A DNA stretch of 33,745 nucleotides from Myxococcales bacterium (GTDB taxonomy: Bacteria > Myxococcota_A > Polyangia > Haliangiales > Haliangiaceae): NCBI GenBank assembly GCA_011526095.1, contig WYBA01000425.1:1-33745 (forward strand), read 5' to 3'. Position 1 is the first letter of the stretch, and each line of letters opens with the position of its first letter. A model generated the notes under the pieces. It searched no databases. It saw only the letters and a program-made list of their open reading frames with translations, and was not told the DNA's origin. This document shows positions 16,270 to 23,533 of the stretch, piece by piece. Both the position numbers and the translations under genes were made by a program.

Positions 16270-17820
16270 ATGGACGCGGCGGCAGGCTCCGGCACAACGC
16301 CGACGCCCGACCCGGTCGGGCCGCCGTGGTGGCGGCGCCTGCTGCGACCCGCGGCGACGCTGGCGGTCGCCGGCGTGCTGCTGTGGGGCCTGGGCCGCGT
16401 GCTCGGCACGTTCGACCACGACCAGGTGGTCGACGGCCTGCGCGCGGTCCCGATCGCCGCGATCGTCGGCGCGGTGGCGCTGCTCGCCCTGCAGCACGCG
16501 CTGTTCATCGTGCGCGAGGCGCTCGCGGTGCGGTTCGCCGGGATCGATGACCTCGCGCTGTGGCGCGTCGCGATCGCCTCGCTGATCGCGCGCTCGCTCA
16601 GCTCGCTGGGGCTGGCGACGATCACGGGCTACGCGCTGCGGCTGCGGATCTACGAGGCGTGGGGCCTGTCGCCGCGCACGGTGACGACGCTCAGCCTGTA
16701 CAACGAGGCGACGTACTACGTCGGGATCGCGGTGTCGATCGCGGCGGTGTTCCTCGTCGCGGACCCTCCGCCGCTGAGCGGCCTGCACGTCACGCTGCCG
16801 TCGCACGCGCTGATCGGCGGCGTCGCGGCCGCGGTGGTCGCGCTCTACGTCGTGGTGAGCCTGCGCCGCGATCAGCCGCTGCAGCTCCGCAGCTTCACGC
16901 TGCCGGTGGTGCGCGGCCCGCTGCTCGCCGGCCAGCTCGTGCTGCCGATCGTCGACATCTTCGTCGGCTCCGCGATCGTATGGATCGTGCTGCCCGACGC
17001 CGCCGGGCTGTCGCTGACCCAGACCACCGCGGCCTGCCTGATCGCCGGCGTCGTCGGCTCGATCAGCCAGGTCCCCGGCGGGCTCGGCGTGTTCGAGACG
17101 GTCGTGCTGCAGTTCGTCCCCCCCGCCGCACACCCGGCGACGCTCGCCGCGCTGCTGGTGCGGCGCGTGATCGTGATGCTCTTGCCGATCGGCCTCGGCG
17201 CGCTGCTGCTCGTCGGGTTCGAGGCCGGGCGCCGCCCCGCGCCGGCGCTGCCGACGTGGCGGCTGGAGCTGGCGGCGACCGCGACCGCCGTCGTCACGTT
17301 CGCCGCCGGCGTGCTGCTGATGGTCGCCGCGAGCGTGCCCGAGGCCGGCTCGCCGCTGCGCGCGCTCGGGCCGGTCGCGCACACGCTCGTGTTCGCGGTC
17401 GGCGTCGGCACGCTGCTGATCGCACGCGGCCTGCACCTGCGCCACGACGGCGCGTGGCGGATGGCCGTCGTGCTGTTCGCGGCGCGCGCGGCGCTCGCGG
17501 TGATCAGCGGGCCCGACGTCACCGCGCTGGTGCTCGCGCTCGGGACGATCGTCCTGCTGATCGCCAGCCGCCGCGCGTGCACCGGGCCCGAGGCGACGCG
17601 TGACGACGACGCCGCGTGGTTCGCCGCGTTCGCGATCGCGATCGCCGGCGTCGGATGGCTGTCGCTGATCGCCGATCCGGACGAGCTGGGGCGCGCGGCC
17701 GCCGCGCGCGCGGCCGGCGCGATCACCGCGATCGCCGTGATCACCGCGGCGGCGATCGACCGGCGTCGCCGCGCCGCGGCACGGGAGCGTGGGCCGGGCA
17801 GTCCGCGAGAACATGATTGA
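16270..17820 (+). CDS. MprF-like (UPF0104/LPG synthase TM region) membrane protein
   Basis: 516 residues from ATG 16270. About 12 or more hydrophobic helices spread along the chain, starting at WWRRLLRPAATLAVAGVLLWGLG. Motifs of the lysylphosphatidylglycerol-synthase membrane domain are seen: ASLIARSLSSLGLATITGYALRLRIYEAWGL, LYNEATYYVGIAVS, and the hallmark ISQVPGGLGVFETVVL around residue 270. In MprF this part flips aminoacylated lipids across the inner membrane; here the C-terminal cytoplasmic synthetase (DUF2156) domain is absent, replaced by further helices. So it is a flippase-like or lipid-related membrane protein rather than a full LPG synthase. It stands alone, divergent from the sigma-54 activator with 66 bases between starts. 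Substrate unknown. Confidence 0.85.
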   Translation: MDAAAGSGTTPTPDPVGPPWWRRLLRPAATLAVAGVLLWGLGRVLGTFDHDQVVDGLRAVPIAAIVGAVALLALQHALFIVREALAVRFAGIDDLALWRVAIASLIARSLSSLGLATITGYALRLRIYEAWGLSPRTVTTLSLYNEATYYVGIAVSIAAVFLVADPPPLSGLHVTLPSHALIGGVAAAVVALYVVVSLRRDQPLQLRSFTLPVVRGPLLAGQLVLPIVDIFVGSAIVWIVLPDAAGLSLTQTTAACLIAGVVGSISQVPGGLGVFETVVLQFVPPAAHPATLAALLVRRVIVMLLPIGLGALLLVGFEAGRRPAPALPTWRLELAATATAVVTFAAGVLLMVAASVPEAGSPLRALGPVAHTLVFAVGVGTLLIARGLHLRHDGAWRMAVVLFAARAALAVISGPDVTALVLALGTIVLLIASRRACTGPEATRDDDAAWFAAFAIAIAGVGWLSLIADPDELGRAAAARAAGAITAIAVITAAAIDRRRRAAARERGPGSPREHD

Positions 17821-17863
17821 CGGGCCCGCGCGCGTCGCGTAGAGGAATGCGCAGGAGCATCCC

Positions 17864-17896
17864 ATGCTGCTCATTCGGCCATCGCTCGTCGCCTGA
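17864..17896 (+). CDS. Possible 10-codon leader peptide before rbfA
   Basis: ATG CTG CTC ATT... encodes MLLIRPSLVA then TGA, with AGGAG 6 bases before the ATG, a better ribosome site than most genes here. It lies 75 bases before the chosen rbfA start, and a small hairpin (GTGCG/CGCAC, 17937-17951) lies between them. A 10-codon ORF is short enough to occur by chance, so it is only a candidate for a leader or attenuation element. Confidence 0.25.
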   Translation: MLLIRPSLVA

Positions 17897-17971
17897 CCTT
17901 CCCGTCTCGATGAGAACCATCTGATCCCGCGCCCCGGTGCGTTCGACGCACGGACGCGGGTGGAGTGTGCC

Positions 17972-18334
17972 GTGAGCAAGCATGATGAACGTGGCCGCAG
18001 CGGCGGCCACACCGACCGTGGCCGGAGCACCGGCCACAAGGACCGACAGGTCTGCCGGCAGGTGTTCGAGGCCCTGTCGCTGGCGCTGGCCGAGCTCGAC
18101 GAGCCCTCGCTCGCCGATCTCACCGTGGCGTCGGTCGACCCGGCGCCGGACGCCTCGCGGGTGCTGGTGACGCTGGTCGTGGATCACGCGGACGTCGATG
18201 TCGACGCCGCGCGCGCCGCGCTGGCCGAGCTGATGCCCGAGCTGCGCGCCGAGGTCGCGGCCGAGCTGACCCGTCGTCGCGTGCCGGAGCTGGTGTTCCG
18301 GCTCGCGCCGCCGGGCCCCGGCGAACCCAGGTAG
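17972..18334 (+). CDS. rbfA: Ribosome-binding factor A (RbfA-like)
   Basis: 120 residues from GTG 17972, with GGAG 6 bases upstream; a GTG at 17960 is possible but lies before that site. The small KH-type RbfA fold is recognisable: N-terminal helix (DRQVCRQVFEALSLALAELD), then DPRL-like EPSLADLTVASVDPAPDASRVLVTLVV, and the end (LRAEVAAELTRRRVPELVFRLAP), which matches the family's R-(R/K)-V-P-E-L-x-F. RbfA binds the 30S subunit and helps 16S rRNA 5' end maturation, mainly in the cold. The first 25 residues are basic and Gly/Arg-rich, beyond the usual core. In most bacteria it sits in the nusA-infB-rbfA-truB cluster; here it is isolated and converges on the meaB gene with a 4-base gap. Divergence leaves some doubt. 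Confidence 0.75.
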   Translation: MSKHDERGRSGGHTDRGRSTGHKDRQVCRQVFEALSLALAELDEPSLADLTVASVDPAPDASRVLVTLVVDHADVDVDAARAALAELMPELRAEVAAELTRRRVPELVFRLAPPGPGEPR

Positions 18335-18338
18335 CGGG

Positions 18339-19253
18339 CTAACCGAACGCGGCCTGGGCGCCCTCGAAGCCGCCGCTGGCGTCGACGAAGTCGGCGGCGC
18401 CGCCGGCGGCGGCGAGGCGCTCGAGGCCGCGGCGGCCGTGCTCGGCCGCGACCCACTTCTCGAAGAAGTACGGCGCGCGCGCGTCGACGCCGCCGCCGAT
18501 CGGTGCGGTCGCGATCTCGGCGGCGAGCGCGTCGAGGCCGTCGCCGGTGCGCGCGCTGACCCGGTGGAGCGCCGGCTCGTGGCCCGGGCGCGACAGCCGC
18601 AGCGAGGCCCGCAGCGCATGGAACGTCGCGTCGGCGGCGTCGCCGACGTCGGCCTTGGACACGATGAAGCCGTCCGGGACCTCCATGATCCCGGCCTTCA
18701 TGAACTGGACGTGATCGCCCGCGAGCGGCGGGACGATCAGGTACGTGCGGTCCGCGACCCGGACGATCTCGATCTCGCTCTGGCCGACGCCGACCGTCTC
18801 GACGAACACGACGTCGAACAGCCGGGTCAGCAGCCGGCACACCTGGAACGTCGCGCGCGCCAGGCCGCCGAGCTCGCCGGCCGAGGCCTGGCTGCGGAAG
18901 AACAGCCGACGCTCGTCCGGCGGGAACCGCACGCGCGTGCGGTCGCCGAGCAGCGCCCCGCCGGACACCGGCGACGACGGATCGACCGCGAGCACCGCGA
19001 CCGCGCGCCCCGGCGCCGCCGCGATCAGCCGCGTCGCGAGCTCGCCGAGCAGCGTCGACTTGCCGGCGCCCGGCGCGCCGGTGACGCCGATGACGCGACC
19101 GCGCCGCGCCGACGTCCGGTCGAGCGCGGCGAGCACGCGCGCACGCCGCGGGCCCGCCGCCGCGCGCGGGTCCTCGAACACGGTCACGAGGTGCCCGACC
19201 GCGCGCTTGTGGAGCGCGAGCGCCGACGGGATCAGCGGTTCCTCGGTCGTCAT
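18339..19253 (-). CDS. meaB: MeaB/ArgK-type GTPase, mutase chaperone
   Basis: 304 residues from ATG 19253. A G3E-family P-loop GTPase that loads and protects the B12 cofactor of acyl-CoA mutases. Seen: Walker A GAPGAGKST (59-67); the family signature AVDPSSPVSGGALLGDRTRV (89-108), with the Asp and Ser expected; the switch region FVETVGVGQSE (151-160); and the guanine-specificity element at 199-202, which is SKAD instead of the usual NKAD. The C-terminal dimerisation arm seems short. The mutase gene ends 19 bases upstream on the same strand, so the pair are cotranscribed as in many bacteria. This supports the chaperone role for that mutase. The Ser in the G4 motif could lower guanine selectivity. 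No Shine-Dalgarno is obvious. Confidence 0.93.
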   Translation of the reverse strand: MTTEEPLIPSALALHKRAVGHLVTVFEDPRAAAGPRRARVLAALDRTSARRGRVIGVTGAPGAGKSTLLGELATRLIAAAPGRAVAVLAVDPSSPVSGGALLGDRTRVRFPPDERRLFFRSQASAGELGGLARATFQVCRLLTRLFDVVFVETVGVGQSEIEIVRVADRTYLIVPPLAGDHVQFMKAGIMEVPDGFIVSKADVGDAADATFHALRASLRLSRPGHEPALHRVSARTGDGLDALAAEIATAPIGGGVDARAPYFFEKWVAAEHGRRGLERLAAAGGAADFVDASGGFEGAQAAFG

Positions 19254-19272
19254 GGCTGCGTCCGCGCCACGG

Positions 19273-21291
19273 TCACGCCGCCGGCGCGTCGATCACGTCC
19301 ATCATCTTCTCGATCACGTCGACGAGCTGGAAGTCCGCCGGCGTGAACACCCGGCGCACGCCCTTGCCCTCGAGCGCCGGCACGTCGGCGCGCGGGACGA
19401 TCCCGCCGAGCACGACCGGGATCTCCGCCTCGTGCGCCTTCAGCGCCGCCATCACCTGGTCGGTCAGCTCGAGGTGCGAGCCGCTGAGGATCGACACGCC
19501 GATCAGGTCGGCGTCCTCCTCGACCGCGCTCGCGACGATCTCCTCGGGCGTCAGCCGGATCCCCGAGTAGACGACGTCAAACCCGGCGTGGCGCGCCGCG
19601 ACCGCGATCACCTCGGCGCCGTTGGAGTGGCCGTCGAGCCCGGGCTTGCCCACCACCATGCGCGGGCGGTGGCCGTGCGCCGCCGCGAACCGCTCGATCC
19701 GCGCGCGCAGCGCGGTCAGCCGCTCGCCCGGCAGGTCGAGCGTCTGGCCGTCGATGCCGGTCAGCGCGCGGTACTCGCCGAACACCTTGCGCAGGGCGCC
19801 CGCCCACTCGCCGGTCGTGACGCGCGCCAGCGCGCACTCGATCGACGGCTCCATCAGGTTGTCGCCCGAGCGCGCCGCGGCGTCGAGCCGCGCCAGCGCC
19901 GCGGCGACCCGCGCCGGATCGCGCCGGCGCCTGGTCTCGGCCAGCGCCGCGAGCGCCTCGTCGATCGCGCGCGCCTCGACCCGGAACACGCCGCCGTCGT
20001 CGCCGCCGACCAGCGGCGACGGCAGGCCCTCGGTCCACTTGTTGACGCCGACGACGACCTGGTCGCCGCGGTTGATCCGCGCCATGCGCTCGGCCATCGA
20101 CCGGACGAGCTGGCTCTTCATGTAGCCGGCGTCGACCGCGGCGCGGACGCCGCCCATGGCGACGATCCGCTCGACCTCGGCGCGCGCGCCGTTGGCGATC
20201 TCCGCCGCCTTGGACTGGACGACCGGGCTGCCGTCGAACAGGTCCGGGTACTCGAGCAGGTCGGTCTCGAACGCGAGGATCTGCTGCAGCCGCAGCGACC
20301 ACTGCTGGTCCCACGGCCGCGGCAGGCTCATCGCCTCGTTCCACGTCGGCAGCTGGAGCGCGCGGCACCGCGCGCGCCGCGACAGCGTCACGCCGAGGGC
20401 CTCGAGCAGGATCCGCCACGCGTTGTTCTCGGGCTGGCTCTCGGTGAGGCCGAGCGAGTTGACCTGGACGCCGTAGCGGAACAGCCGGTACTTGGGGTTG
20501 CCGATGTCGTAGCGCTGCTCGCAGATCTCGTCCCAGAGATCGGCGAACGCGCGCATCTTGCACAGCTCCTCGACGAACCGGATCCCGGCGTTGACGAAGA
20601 ACGAGATCCGCCCGACGCACCGCGCGAACCGCTCGTCGTCGATCCGCCCGCGCGCCTTGAGCAGGTCGAGGATGCCGATCGCGTTGGCGAGCGCGAACGC
20701 GACCTCCTGGACCGGCGTCGCGCCGGCCTCCTGCAGGTGGTAGCTGCAGATGTTCGACGGGTTCCACTCCGGGACCTTGTCGACGCAGTACTCGTAGGTC
20801 TCGGCGACCAGGCGCAGCGAGTGCTCGGGCGGGAAGATGTACGTGCCGCGCGCGAGGTACTCCTTGACGATGTCGTTCTGGGTCGTGCCCTTGAGCTCGG
20901 CCTCGGGCACGCCGCGCTCGCGCGCGAGCGCGACGTAGAGCGCGAGCAGCCACATCGCCGTGCCGTTGATCGTCATCGACGTGTTCATCCGGTCGAGCGG
21001 GATGCCGTCGAACAGCACGTGGAAGTCGTCGAGCGAGTTGATCGGCACGCCGACCTTGCCGACCTCGGGCCGCGCGATCGGATCGTCCGACGAGTAGCCG
21101 CACTGCGTCGGCAGATCGAACGCGATCGACAGGCCGGTCTGGCCCTTGTCGAGGTTCTGCCGGTACAGCGCGTTCGACGCGCGCGGGCTCGAGTGCCCGG
21201 CGTAGGTGCGGAAGATCCACGGCGCGTCGCGGGTGGGCTCCCCGTCCTTGCCGGTGAGCACGTGGGGCGCGGGAGGCGTTCGGGACGACAT
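19273..21291 (-). CDS. meaA: B12-dependent acyl-CoA mutase, MeaA/ethylmalonyl-CoA mutase type
   Basis: 672 residues from ATG 21291. The mutase barrel (about 20-480) and the B12-binding domain (about 540-672) are on one chain. Barrel motifs: WIFRTYAGHSSPRASN, GQTGLSIAFDLPTQCGY, DRMNTSMTINGTAMW, GTTQNDIVKEYLARGTYIFPP, NICSYHLQEAGATPVQE, VNSLGLTESQPENN and RPWDQQWSLRLQQILA. B12 motif GLDGHSNGAE with His555 as lower cobalt ligand. Motifs such as GTTQNDI and KPGLDGHSNGAE are, from memory, those of MeaA/ethylmalonyl-CoA mutase of Methylobacterium and Streptomyces rather than methylmalonyl-CoA mutase (GTIQNDI). Ethylmalonyl-CoA mutase makes methylsuccinyl-CoA in the ethylmalonyl-CoA pathway of acetate assimilation. 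The MeaB-type chaperone gene follows. No crotonyl-CoA reductase gene is in the window. Substrate needs testing. Confidence 0.92.
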   Translation of the reverse strand: MSSRTPPAPHVLTGKDGEPTRDAPWIFRTYAGHSSPRASNALYRQNLDKGQTGLSIAFDLPTQCGYSSDDPIARPEVGKVGVPINSLDDFHVLFDGIPLDRMNTSMTINGTAMWLLALYVALARERGVPEAELKGTTQNDIVKEYLARGTYIFPPEHSLRLVAETYEYCVDKVPEWNPSNICSYHLQEAGATPVQEVAFALANAIGILDLLKARGRIDDERFARCVGRISFFVNAGIRFVEELCKMRAFADLWDEICEQRYDIGNPKYRLFRYGVQVNSLGLTESQPENNAWRILLEALGVTLSRRARCRALQLPTWNEAMSLPRPWDQQWSLRLQQILAFETDLLEYPDLFDGSPVVQSKAAEIANGARAEVERIVAMGGVRAAVDAGYMKSQLVRSMAERMARINRGDQVVVGVNKWTEGLPSPLVGGDDGGVFRVEARAIDEALAALAETRRRRDPARVAAALARLDAAARSGDNLMEPSIECALARVTTGEWAGALRKVFGEYRALTGIDGQTLDLPGERLTALRARIERFAAAHGHRPRMVVGKPGLDGHSNGAEVIAVAARHAGFDVVYSGIRLTPEEIVASAVEEDADLIGVSILSGSHLELTDQVMAALKAHEAEIPVVLGGIVPRADVPALEGKGVRRVFTPADFQLVDVIEKMMDVIDAPAA

Positions 21292-21394
21292 CGCCGGGGA
21301 CGATACCAGCGTGCGCGCGGCGCCGTGCGCAAGAACGCCGTTCGCGTCACGAGGCCGCGTCAGCGACGACGCGGCTGGACGAGGTGCCGCTCGA

Positions 21395-21439
21395 CAAGTC
21401 ACGACGTATCAAGTCGCGACTCATCAAGTCGCGACCTGG
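21395..21439. repeat. Three 15-bp direct repeats, each with an 8-bp palindrome
   Basis: Units at 21395-21409, 21410-21424 and 21425-21439 share CAAGTCRCGAC followed by four variable bases. Each holds GTCGCGAC (or GTCACGAC in the first), an 8-bp palindrome or near-palindrome. They lie 104-148 bases upstream of the meaA start and just after the SRAP stop at 21457. Regular spacing of palindromes in a promoter-side region suggests a repressor or activator array for meaA-meaB. Confidence 0.6.
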
Positions 21440-21456
21440 CAAGAGGGGGGCGCGGC

Positions 21457-22194
21457 TCAGAACAGCGAGCGCTGGCGCGGGTCGCCGGCGTCGTCGCCGT
21501 CGTCGCGGGGGGCGTCGGCCACCGGCTCGACGCAGCCCGGATCGTCGTGGGCGGGCGAGCCGACGCGGCGGTCGACCGGCGTCGCCTGCCAGTCGCCGAC
21601 CGGCGGCACGGCGAGCAGCGCGGCGAGCGCCTCGGGCGCCAGCGGCCCCGGCGCGAGCCACGGCGCGTAGGCCGCGGGGTCGAGCACGACGGGCATGCGG
21701 TCGTGGATCGGCGCGACGAGGTCGTTGGGCGGCCCGGTGATGATCGTGAACGTCGTCACCCACGTCGCGTCGGGCGCGCGCCACCGCTCCCACAGCCCGG
21801 CGAACGCGACCGGCCGCCGCGGCACCGGGTGGAGGTAGATCGGCTGCTTCGCCTTGCCCGCGCCGCGCCACTCGAAGAACCCGTCGGCCGGGACCAGGCA
21901 CCGCCGCGCCTTGACCGCGTCGCGGAACGCCGGCTTCGTCGCGATCCCCTCGGACCGCGCGTTGATCATCCGCGCGCCGTCGGCGAGCGAGGCCGACCAC
22001 GGCGGCACCAGCCCCCACCGCATCAGCTCGAGCACGCGCACGCCGTCGCGCAGCAGGATCACCGGCGCCGGCTGCGTCGGCGCGATGTTGAACCGCGGCC
22101 GCCACCACGCGCTCGCCTCTGCCGGCTCGCCCGACGCCAGCTCGAACGCGAGCACGAGCCCGTCCTGCGAGGTCAGCGTGTAGCGGCCGCACAT
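21457..22194 (-). CDS. SRAP-domain abasic-site DNA-protein crosslink protein (YedK/HMCES)
   Basis: 245 residues from ATG 22194. Cys2 becomes the N-terminal residue after Met removal (MCGRYTL) and crosslinks to abasic sites in single-stranded DNA, shielding them at replication forks. The other active-site residues are in place: Asn78 in INARSE, Glu108 in DGFFEW and His164 in PIHDRMPV, matching E. coli YedK Cys2, Asn75, Glu105 and His160 with a steady offset. RFNIAPTQ and RWGLVPPW are further family motifs. The C-terminus is an acidic, disordered-looking tail ending in QRSLF (241-245), which fits the bacterial sliding-clamp binding pentapeptide Q-x-S/D-L/M-F. It lies 16 bases after the EamA gene on the same strand. 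SOS control cannot be shown: no LexA box was recognised. Confidence 0.95.
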   Translation of the reverse strand: MCGRYTLTSQDGLVLAFELASGEPAEASAWWRPRFNIAPTQPAPVILLRDGVRVLELMRWGLVPPWSASLADGARMINARSEGIATKPAFRDAVKARRCLVPADGFFEWRGAGKAKQPIYLHPVPRRPVAFAGLWERWRAPDATWVTTFTIITGPPNDLVAPIHDRMPVVLDPAAYAPWLAPGPLAPEALAALLAVPPVGDWQATPVDRRVGSPAHDDPGCVEPVADAPRDDGDDAGDPRQRSLF

Positions 22195-22210
22195 GCCGGA
22201 CAGCGTAGCG

Positions 22211-23098
22211 CTATCGGCGCTTCAGCAGCACGCCGACGACCAGCCCGACGAGCGTGATCGCGATGCCGAGGTAGGTCTGCGGCGCGAGGCGCTCGCGCTC
22301 CCACAGCGCGTCGACGATCAGCGAGATGATCGGCATGACGAACACCAGCGTGCTCGTCGTCATCAGGCTGACCTTGCCGAGCAGCCAGAAGTACGAGCCG
22401 AAGGCGACGACCGAGCCGAACACCGCGAGGTAGACCAGCGCCAGCGTCGGCGCGACCGGCGGCGGCCACACCACCGGCGCGGGCCCGTAGACGACGGCGC
22501 GGACCGCGACGGCCGCGCCCAGGACGATCGCGGTGACGGCGAGGAAGATCGTCGTCGTCGCCAGCGCGTGCACGCCCTCGCCGTGGCGCTTCATGATCAT
22601 CGAGTAGGCGGTCGAGACGACGACCGAGGCCAGGATCAGCGCCAGCCCGGTGACCTGCGCGCTCGACACGTCCATCCGGTCGGCGAAGATCACCGCGACG
22701 CCGGCGATCGACACCACCGCGCCGGCGAGGCTGGCGAACGTCACCCGCTCCATGCCGGTCACGACCAGCAGCAGCGCGAGGATCAGCGGCTGCGTCCCGA
22801 ACAGCACCGCGGCCAGCCCGCCGGGGACGGTCTCCTCGCCCAGGTAGACCAGCGCGTAGCCGAGCCCGTCGAGCACGCCCGCGACGATCAGCCACGTCCA
22901 CTGGCGGCGCCCGCGCGGCAGCGCGCGGATCCGCGACAGCCACAGCGCGGGCACCAGGATCGCCGAGGCGATCGCGAACCGCAGCGCCGCGGCCTCGAAC
23001 GTCGGGTAGCCGCCGTCACCGATGCACACGCGGATCGCGTACCAGGTCGTGCCCCACACCAGGGCGCACGTGACGTACGCGAGCACGACGAGCTGCAC
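22211..23098 (-). CDS. EamA-family (DMT superfamily) transporter
   Basis: 295 residues from GTG 23098 (VQLVVLAYVTCALVWGTTWY). The frame is open far upstream, but that is shadow sequence of the divergent genes. Ten hydrophobic helices in two EamA halves: the first starts ALVWGTTWYAIRVCIGDGGYP...ALRFAIASAIL, with the typical F-x-x-x-x-x-R-F-like AALRF; the second starts SSAQVTGLALILASVVVSTAYSMIMKRH and ends TYLGIAITLVGLVVGVLLKRR. The segment ALVYLGEETVPGGLAAVLFGTQPLILALL matches the conserved end of the first half. These inner-membrane proteins export metabolites or amino acids; the substrate cannot be read from sequence. Its GTG is 30 bases from the divergent phhB-like start. Confidence 0.9.
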   Translation of the reverse strand: MQLVVLAYVTCALVWGTTWYAIRVCIGDGGYPTFEAAALRFAIASAILVPALWLSRIRALPRGRRQWTWLIVAGVLDGLGYALVYLGEETVPGGLAAVLFGTQPLILALLLVVTGMERVTFASLAGAVVSIAGVAVIFADRMDVSSAQVTGLALILASVVVSTAYSMIMKRHGEGVHALATTTIFLAVTAIVLGAAVAVRAVVYGPAPVVWPPPVAPTLALVYLAVFGSVVAFGSYFWLLGKVSLMTTSTLVFVMPIISLIVDALWERERLAPQTYLGIAITLVGLVVGVLLKRR

Positions 23099-23128
23099 GG
23101 CGGGCCGGTTGTACGCTACACCTCGCGC

Positions 23129-23476
23129 ATGAGCGACCTGAGCGATCGTCACAGCGAGCCCCTGGCCCCGGGCGCCAGGAACGTGGTCGGCGACCGGCTC
23201 GACGCCCTCACCGCCCAGCTCGGCGGCGACTGGGAGGTCGTCGAGTGGAGCGCCCTGCGCAAGACCTACCGGTTCGCCGACTTCGCCAGCGCGCTGGCGT
23301 TCGTCGTCGACGTCGGGCGCGTCGCCGACGAGGAGCACCACCACCCCGACGTCGAGCTGGGCTGGGGCCGCGCCACGCTGAGCTGGACCACCCACGACGT
23401 CGGCGGGCTGACCGAGAACGACTTCGTCATGGCGGCGAAGGCCGACGAGCTCGCGAAGCGTCACCCGGTCAAGTGA
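23129..23476 (+). CDS. phhB: 4a-hydroxytetrahydrobiopterin dehydratase (pterin-4a-carbinolamine dehydratase)
   Basis: 115 residues from ATG 23129. The PCD active-site motif is clear: DEEHHHPDVELGWGRATLSW, then TTHDVGGLTENDFVMAAKAD. The three-His/Asp region and the Thr-His-Asp region line the pterin pocket. It dehydrates the 4a-carbinolamine formed by aromatic amino-acid hydroxylases, or can act as DCoH. The upstream half (LTAQLGGDWEVVEWSALRKTYRFADFASALAFV) fits the usual helix-strand start of the fold. About 20 polar residues precede this core. Cytoplasmic. No phenylalanine hydroxylase gene is nearby, so the partner is unknown; some PCD proteins instead support molybdopterin or other roles. 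It is divergent from the EamA gene with 30 bases between. Confidence 0.93.
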   Translation: MSDLSDRHSEPLAPGARNVVGDRLDALTAQLGGDWEVVEWSALRKTYRFADFASALAFVVDVGRVADEEHHHPDVELGWGRATLSWTTHDVGGLTENDFVMAAKADELAKRHPVK

Positions 23477-23478
23477 TT

Positions 23479-23496
23479 CCGGGCTGTTACACCCGG
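23479..23496. terminator. Weak hairpin after phhB
   Basis: CCGGG (23479-23483) and CCCGG (23492-23496) pair around an 8-base loop, 3 bases after the phhB stop. The stem is only 5 bp and no U-run follows, so termination is doubtful. Confidence 0.3.
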
Positions 23497-23533
23497 AGGT
23501 AACCCCGCGCCGGGGGCGTGGCACTGTAGCTCC

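Noticed and set aside
18745..22257. A 1170-codon plus-strand frame
   Set aside because: It is antisense to meaB, meaA and SRAP genes with complete motifs; its product is Arg/Asp/Val-rich low complexity as expected of GC-rich shadows.
23490..23530. Autoregulated ECF promoter (GGTAACC as -35, CGTGG as -10) before the sigma gene
   Set aside because: Only the -35-like part resembles known ECF promoters and the -10 match is poor; GC-rich background makes this too weak to list.
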